Below, one piece after another: positions 6,497 through 10,739 of a DNA stretch of 10,739 nucleotides; positions within the stretch are counted from its first letter, which is position 1; each line of letters begins with the position of its first letter. Made by a program: the position numbers and the translations under genes. Under the pieces are notes generated by a model, which saw only the letters and a list, made by a program, of their open reading frames with translations, ran no database searches and was not told the DNA's origin. Source of the DNA: Clostridia bacterium (GTDB lineage Bacteria > Bacillota > Clostridia > UMGS1883); contig JAJQCX010000004.1 of assembly GCA_021202495.1 (NCBI GenBank), forward strand, positions 1 to 10,739, written 5' to 3'.

Positions 6497-6514
6497 CAAT
6501 ACATTTACGCAAAT

Positions 6515-7588
6515 TTATGCCTGATAAAATCCTTTGTACCACTCCGCGAACCTTCTCAATCCGTCCCGCAGACTTGTCGAGGGTTTAAACCCAAAGTCTC
6601 TTTCCAATGCGGCGGTATCCGCATATGTAACAGGTACATCACCCGGCTGCATGGGGACAAGCTCCTTATGAGCCTCAAAATCGTAATCCTCGCTCAGCAC
6701 TCCCGCTCGTATCAATTCCTGCTGCAATATGTCCACAAAATCAAGCAGATTCTCCGGCCGGTTATTTCCGATGTTATAAATCCGATACGGCGGAATCGGA
6801 AGTCCGTCCTCTCCGTTCACCTTTTCCGGCGCACACTGCATTACGCGTTTTACACCTTCTACGATGTCGTCCACATATGTAAAGTCACGCTTACAATTGC
6901 CGTAGTTGAAGATTTGAATGGTTTGATTGTTCCGCAGCTTGTTTGTGAATCCAAAATATGCCATATCAGGTCTTCCCGCCGGACCGTAAACTGTGAAAAA
7001 CCGCAATCCTGTGGACGGGATGTTGTACAGCTTAGAATACGCATGAGCCAGCAGCTCATTGCTCTTCTTCGTTGCCGCATAAAGTGATACAGGGTTGTCC
7101 ACCTTATCCTCTGTGGAATACGGCACCTTTTTGTTTGAACCGTACACAGAAGAGCTCGACGCATAAACGAGATGCTCCACCGGGTTATGCCTGCAAGCCT
7201 CCAATATATTATAAAATCCTATCAGGTTCGACTCGATATAAACATCCGGGTTCGTTATGCTGTAACGAACTCCTGCCTGCGCTGCCAAATTGACCACAAC
7301 AGACGGTTTATAATCACGGAAAATTTGATTGACAATTTCTTTATCCGCAATACTTCCCTTCACGAAGTTCCATATAGATTCCGGATGCTGCTCTGCGGTT
7401 TTCCGGATTTCGTCAAGCCGGTAGTTTTTAATACTGACATCATAGTAATCGTTCATATTGTCGATGCCGATGATGTTCACGGGAGACTGTGTATTCAGCA
7501 GCTCAAGCACGAGGTTTGCGCCGATAAATCCGGCGGCACCTGTGACGAGGATTGTTTTGTTTTTGATTTCTACATTTTTCTCTAACAT
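6515..7588 (-). CDS. NAD-dependent sugar epimerase, UDP-glucuronate 4-epimerase-like
   Basis: A 357-residue short-chain dehydrogenase/epimerase. It has the NAD-binding GAAGFIG (residues 17-23), the ASSSSVYG strand (143-150) and the catalytic YAATK (Y170, K174). The early segment GIDNMNDYYDVSIKNYRLDE and the later GPAGRPDMAYFGFT are characteristic of CapI/LspL-type UDP-glucuronate 4-epimerases, which interconvert UDP-glucuronate and UDP-galacturonate. The upstream ugd, which makes UDP-glucuronate, supports this. A UDP-glucose or UDP-N-acetylglucosamine 4-epimerase is less likely. The start is ATG 7588, with GAGGTG six bases upstream overlapping the ugd stop, so the two are coupled. Cytoplasmic; last gene of the polysaccharide precursor operon. 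Length is normal and no defects are seen. Confidence 0.88.
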   Translation of the reverse strand: MLEKNVEIKNKTILVTGAAGFIGANLVLELLNTQSPVNIIGIDNMNDYYDVSIKNYRLDEIRKTAEQHPESIWNFVKGSIADKEIVNQIFRDYKPSVVVNLAAQAGVRYSITNPDVYIESNLIGFYNILEACRHNPVEHLVYASSSSVYGSNKKVPYSTEDKVDNPVSLYAATKKSNELLAHAYSKLYNIPSTGLRFFTVYGPAGRPDMAYFGFTNKLRNNQTIQIFNYGNCKRDFTYVDDIVEGVKRVMQCAPEKVNGEDGLPIPPYRIYNIGNNRPENLLDFVDILQQELIRAGVLSEDYDFEAHKELVPMQPGDVPVTYADTAALERDFGFKPSTSLRDGLRRFAEWYKGFYQA

Positions 7589-7598
7589 TTACAACACC

Positions 7599-8840
7599 TC
7601 AGTCTCTGCCGTATAAATCACGCGTATATACCTTGTCCTTCACATCATCAAGGCAGCTGTCGTAACGGTTCGCAATTATGGACTGTGACTGTTCTTTGAA
7701 AGAAGCAAGATCGTTCACGACCTTACTGCCGAAGAACGTACTGCCGTCCTCAAGAGTCGGCTCATAAATAATCACAGTCGCACCTTTTGCCTTTATACGC
7801 TTCATTACGCCTTGTATAGACGACTGGCGGAAGTTGTCGGAGTTGGATTTCATCGTCAGACGGTATACGCCGACAACTACCTCTTTTTCCTTGGCTTCGT
7901 TCCAATCTTCATTTGCCACATATGCGCCGGCAATCTCAAGCACCCTATCGGCAATGAAATCCTTTCTCGTGCGGTTTGATTCGACAATCGCCTCAATCAG
8001 ATTCTCCGGCACATCCGCATAATTTGCGAGAAGCTGCTTTGTATCCTTCGGCAGGCAATACCCACCGTACCCAAATGAAGGATTATTGTAATGATTGCCG
8101 ATTCTCGGATCAAGGCACACGCCGTTGATAATCTGCTGCGTGTTCAGACCTTTCATCTCGGCGTAGGTGTCAAGCTCGTTAAAATACGAAACTCTCAACG
8201 CCAAGTATGTATTTGCGAAAAGCTTAACAGCCTCCGCCTCTGTGAATCCCATGATAAGAGTGTCTATGTTCTCTTTGATTGCACCTTCTTGTAATAACCC
8301 TGCAAACGTGTTTGCCGCTTTCACAAGCCGAGCATTATCCACATCCGTGCCGACTATGATACGGGACGGATAAAGGTTGTCATAAAGCGCCTTGCTCTCA
8401 CGTAAAAACTCCGGACTGAAAATGATGTTGTCACAGTGATACTTTTCTCTGACACTTCTCGTGTACCCTACCGGAATGGTTGACTTGATAACCATCACCG
8501 CATCGGGGTTATACTTAATAACAAGCTCAATCACATTCTCAACAGCAGACGTATCAAAAAAGTTCCTCTTGCTGTCATAGTTAGTCGGCGCCGCGATAAT
8601 CACAAAATCCGCATCCTTGTACGCCGATTCCGCATCCAGTGTAGCCGTGAGATTCAAATCATTCTCTTTTAAATACTTTTCTATGTATTCATCTTGAATA
8701 GGTGAAATCCCGTTATTGATTTTCTCCACCTTCTCGGGAATGATGTCCACCGCTTTGACTTCATTGTGCTGGGCTAAGAGTACGGCTAAAGATAAGCCGA
8801 CATAGCCTGTCCCTGCTACTGCTATTTTCATTTTACTCAT
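7599..8840 (-). CDS. ugd: UDP-glucose 6-dehydrogenase
   Basis: A 413-residue member of the UDP-glucose/GDP-mannose dehydrogenase family, which oxidises UDP-glucose to UDP-glucuronate with two NAD. Seen are the N-terminal NAD site GTGYVG (10-15), TIPVGYT (121-127), FSPEFLRES (141-149), AVKLFANTYLALRVSYFNEL (204-223) with K206 and N210, and the catalytic cysteine in GYGGYCLPKD (C262). The C-terminal UDP-binding domain is complete. The short length fits the HasB-type bacterial enzymes. The start is either ATG 8840 or ATG 8831 three codons later; neither ribosome site is strong. It follows rfbC after a 33-nt gap without a visible terminator and is coupled to the downstream epimerase. It supplies the uronic acid precursor of a capsule or other surface glycan. 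Confidence 0.95.
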   Translation of the reverse strand: MSKMKIAVAGTGYVGLSLAVLLAQHNEVKAVDIIPEKVEKINNGISPIQDEYIEKYLKENDLNLTATLDAESAYKDADFVIIAAPTNYDSKRNFFDTSAVENVIELVIKYNPDAVMVIKSTIPVGYTRSVREKYHCDNIIFSPEFLRESKALYDNLYPSRIIVGTDVDNARLVKAANTFAGLLQEGAIKENIDTLIMGFTEAEAVKLFANTYLALRVSYFNELDTYAEMKGLNTQQIINGVCLDPRIGNHYNNPSFGYGGYCLPKDTKQLLANYADVPENLIEAIVESNRTRKDFIADRVLEIAGAYVANEDWNEAKEKEVVVGVYRLTMKSNSDNFRQSSIQGVMKRIKAKGATVIIYEPTLEDGSTFFGSKVVNDLASFKEQSQSIIANRYDSCLDDVKDKVYTRDLYGRD

Positions 8841-8873
8841 ATATTGTCACACACTCTCTAATATAATCTAACG

Positions 8874-9479
8874 TTAAAACTTAAAAGTATCCTTCAAACC
8901 AACCCACTTTTGATCCTTATCGCTGAGATTGAGTTTCGCGCCGTCCAGGCTGTATCCTTCCGCGCTTGCGTTGCCCTTGTATTCTCCGACAACTCCCGAC
9001 CATTTTATCCCAATCTCCGGGTCATTCCACGCCATTCCGCCCTCATCGTTCGGATGATAAAAATCGTCGCACTTGTAGCAAAATTCCGCTGTGTCGCTCA
9101 GCACAAGAAATCCGTGCGCAAAGCCTCTCGGAATCAAAAATTGCTTTTTATTCTCTTCCGTCAATTCAATTCCATACCATTTTCCGTATGTTTCGCTCTC
9201 GGAGCGTAGGTCAACCGCCACATCAAACACAGCACCCTTTATTACTCTAACCAGTTTCGTCTGAGGATAGCTTTTCTGAAAATGCAATCCGCGGAGAACG
9301 CCCTTCGTTGACATCGACTGATTGTCCTGTACAAAGACAATGTCAATCTCCGCCTCTTCCATATCTCTTTGGCTGTATGTCTCCATAAAATACCCGCGGC
9401 TGTCGCCGTGGACAGCGGGCTCTATAACGCACAATCCTTTGATCCCCGAAACATCCTTTTCAACCTTTATCTGTCCCAT
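8874..9479 (-). CDS. rfbC: dTDP-4-dehydrorhamnose 3,5-epimerase
   Basis: A 201-residue cupin-fold epimerase acting on dTDP-4-dehydro-6-deoxyglucose in dTDP-L-rhamnose synthesis. RmlC hallmarks are GDSRGYFMETY (25-35), QDNQS (51-55), LRGLHFQ with the catalytic histidine H66, KLVRVIKGAVFDVAVDLR (75-92), IPRGFAHGF (117-125) and the Tyr in FCYKCDD (Y135). I chose ATG 9479 because it overlaps the rfbD stop as TGATG and has GGAGATAG upstream. The frame is open to 9524, but the extra 15 residues are not part of the family and would overlap rfbD. The C-terminal tail GYSLDGAKLNLSDKDQKW is slightly longer than in minimal RmlC proteins. Cytoplasmic; translationally coupled to rfbD. Confidence 0.95.
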   Translation of the reverse strand: MGQIKVEKDVSGIKGLCVIEPAVHGDSRGYFMETYSQRDMEEAEIDIVFVQDNQSMSTKGVLRGLHFQKSYPQTKLVRVIKGAVFDVAVDLRSESETYGKWYGIELTEENKKQFLIPRGFAHGFLVLSDTAEFCYKCDDFYHPNDEGGMAWNDPEIGIKWSGVVGEYKGNASAEGYSLDGAKLNLSDKDQKWVGLKDTFKF

Positions 9480-10369
9480 CAGTAATCTATCTCCTTTAAA
9501 TATCTGCTCACGGCATCCTGCCATGTCGGCAGCGGTTCAAATCCGTTCTCTTTTAGCTTGCTCTTGTCGAGTCTGCTGTTGAACGGTCTCGCCGCTTTCG
9601 ATAATCCGTATTCCTCCGTAGTCACGGGAATAACCTTCGTTGTATATCCAGCCTGTCTGTAAATCTCACAAGTGAAATCATACCAGCTGATATATCCACC
9701 TTCATTTGTAGCGTGATAATATCCATACTTTTCTGTCTCAACCATATCCACAAGAAGCCTTGCCAAATCATATGTATATGTCGGCGTTCCTATCTGGTCG
9801 TTGACAACCCGCACAGTGTCATGCGTCTTTCCGGCGTTCAGCATCGTCTTGATAAAGTTCTTCCCGTTCACGCCGAACACCCACGCAATGCGCACGATAA
9901 AGAACTTTTCAAGCGTCTCACTTACCGCCAATTCCCCTTCAAGCTTTGTCTGTCCGTAAACATTCAGCGGTTTGTAATCCTTGCAGTCAGGTCTCCAAGG
10001 CTCTGTTCCCTGTCCGTTAAATACATAATCCGTGCTTATATAGACCATTTTGCAGTCAAGCTTTTTTACAGCCTTTGCAATATTCTTTGTTCCGCCCGCG
10101 TTGACCGTGCGAACCTTTTCAAGCTTGTCGTCGTCCTCCGCCATATCCACCGCCGTCCATGCCGCACAATGGATAACAACATCGGGATTTACTTCCGTCA
10201 ATGCCTTTTCAACGGCAGCGGCATCCATAATATCAAGCTGTACGTATGGATATTCCCCGCCGTATTCCGTCATTACATCGCTGCCCACACATTCATATCC
10301 GCGCTTATGCAGTTCATTCATCACATCATGCCCAAGCTGCCCGGCAACGCCTGTTACAAATACCTTCAT
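9479..10369 (-). CDS. rfbD: dTDP-4-dehydrorhamnose reductase
   Basis: A 296-residue NAD(P)-dependent short-chain reductase performing the last step of dTDP-L-rhamnose synthesis. It shows the nucleotide-binding GVAGQLG (7-13), VVIHCAAWTAVD (64-75), YISTDYVFNGQG (110-121), the catalytic YGQTK (Y138, K142), RIAWVFGVNGKNF and NDQIGTPTYTYDLA, all typical of RmlD. ATG 10369 is preferred: it gives the family's usual N-terminus (MKVFVTG) and has AGGAG about 11 nt upstream. A GTG at 10405 would add 12 atypical residues but sits directly after the upstream acyltransferase stop. Its stop is shared with the rfbC start. rfbA and rfbB are not in the window and must lie elsewhere. Confidence 0.95.
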   Translation of the reverse strand: MKVFVTGVAGQLGHDVMNELHKRGYECVGSDVMTEYGGEYPYVQLDIMDAAAVEKALTEVNPDVVIHCAAWTAVDMAEDDDKLEKVRTVNAGGTKNIAKAVKKLDCKMVYISTDYVFNGQGTEPWRPDCKDYKPLNVYGQTKLEGELAVSETLEKFFIVRIAWVFGVNGKNFIKTMLNAGKTHDTVRVVNDQIGTPTYTYDLARLLVDMVETEKYGYYHATNEGGYISWYDFTCEIYRQAGYTTKVIPVTTEEYGLSKAARPFNSRLDKSKLKENGFEPLPTWQDAVSRYLKEIDY

Positions 10370-10405
10370 AATATCATCAGCTCCTAATTTTCTCGTTATT
10401 TTCAC

Positions 10406-10723
10406 TCATTCATCAGTGCATCTACTCCTGATTTTTTTCATAACAAATTCGCAAACCTTAGCATATAAAATCGAAACAATAAGCGTTGTGAAAAATGTTG
10501 CTATCGCCAAAATAATAATTTTTGATATGTCTGCAAGGTTGCTGTTAGCAATAAAAAGCTTATCGATAAGTGTATAAATCGGCGTATGCAACAAATATAT
10601 GTAATATGTCTTTCCTGACAACCAACTTACATCTCTGAAATTTATATTTTTAAATATTATAAAAATATAAATTGATATGATAATCACAGTCGTAGAGAAG
10701 AAGGCAACATACTCATTTATCAT
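10406..10723 (-). CDS. Acyltransferase-3 family membrane protein, C-terminal part only
   Basis: The 105 codons encode about three hydrophobic membrane segments (AFFSTTVIIISIYIFIIF, SGKTYYIYLLHTPIYTLI, IIILAIATFFTTLIVSIL) and a basic tail. The SWLSGKTYYIYLLHTPIY segment is the signature near the C-terminus of acyltransferase-3/OafA-like proteins, which O-acetylate surface sugars at the membrane. The family is normally 330-370 residues, so most of the protein is missing. An in-frame TGA at 10736-10738 lies just upstream of ATG 10723, so the frame does not simply continue out of the window. A frameshift or truncation is likely, unless the piece is a small stand-alone relic. It immediately precedes rfbD, in keeping with a glycan locus. 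Confidence 0.65.
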   Translation of the reverse strand: MINEYVAFFSTTVIIISIYIFIIFKNINFRDVSWLSGKTYYIYLLHTPIYTLIDKLFIANSNLADISKIIILAIATFFTTLIVSILYAKVCEFVMKKIRSRCTDE

Positions 10724-10739
10724 ATATATATCAAATCAC

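Noticed and set aside
9480..9524. Longer rfbC start at 9524
   Set aside because: The extra 15 residues are unlike the family and overlap rfbD; ATG 9479 has the SD and the TGATG junction.
9713..10387. 224-codon open frame on the plus strand
   Set aside because: It is antisense to rfbD, which is strongly supported by conserved motifs.
1..10739. CRISPR array, tRNA or rRNA genes
   Set aside because: No regularly spaced repeats with spacers and no tRNA- or rRNA-like segments were seen on either strand.

Overview
The window looks like chromosomal DNA of a low-to-mid GC Firmicute, probably a gut-type Clostridia (Lachnospiraceae or Oscillospiraceae). The reasons are the strong AGGAGG-type ribosome binding sites, the AT-rich codon use, the nucleotide-sugar operon and the style of a GlmS remnant. 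All recognisable genes are on the minus strand, so transcription runs right to left. The taxonomic guess is inference.

Right part (about 6515-10739): a cell-surface polysaccharide precursor operon. In order of transcription it holds the C-terminal end of an acyltransferase-3 family membrane protein, rfbD (dTDP-4-dehydrorhamnose reductase), rfbC (dTDP-4-dehydrorhamnose 3,5-epimerase), ugd (UDP-glucose 6-dehydrogenase) and a UDP-glucuronate 4-epimerase-like protein. Together they supply dTDP-L-rhamnose and UDP-glucuronate/galacturonate. rfbA and rfbB are not in the window.

Middle (about 1589-6365): a more AT-rich, tightly packed four-gene cassette with its own candidate promoter. It encodes a radical SAM protein with a cysteine-rich tail; a large beta-propeller (WD40-like) protein carrying a C-terminal TIR-like domain of the COG4271/PF10137 type; a Nudix hydrolase; and a PLP-dependent class III aminotransferase resembling glutamate-1-semialdehyde aminomutase. 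Genes overlap or share stop and Shine-Dalgarno bases (13-nt overlap, stop inside the SD, ATGA), so the four products are probably made together. Sensor-like repeats joined to a TIR effector, with three small-molecule enzymes, suggest an undescribed conflict or anti-phage system; this is inference. Two features stand out. The TIR domain has its own internal GGAGGT SD and ATG, so it may also be made as a free 149-residue protein. The radical SAM and Nudix genes each have a one-base frame break just after a well-placed start codon, at or near homopolymer runs, which could be phase variation, decay or sequencing error.

Left part (1-1588): eroded DNA. It holds a multiply frameshifted 3' half of glmS whose missing 5' half ends at the cassette border, a small possibly HTH-derived ORF, a perfect 19-bp palindrome, two smaller hairpins and a tandem 14-bp repeat that may mark a transposon end. 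No tRNA, rRNA or CRISPR array was seen.
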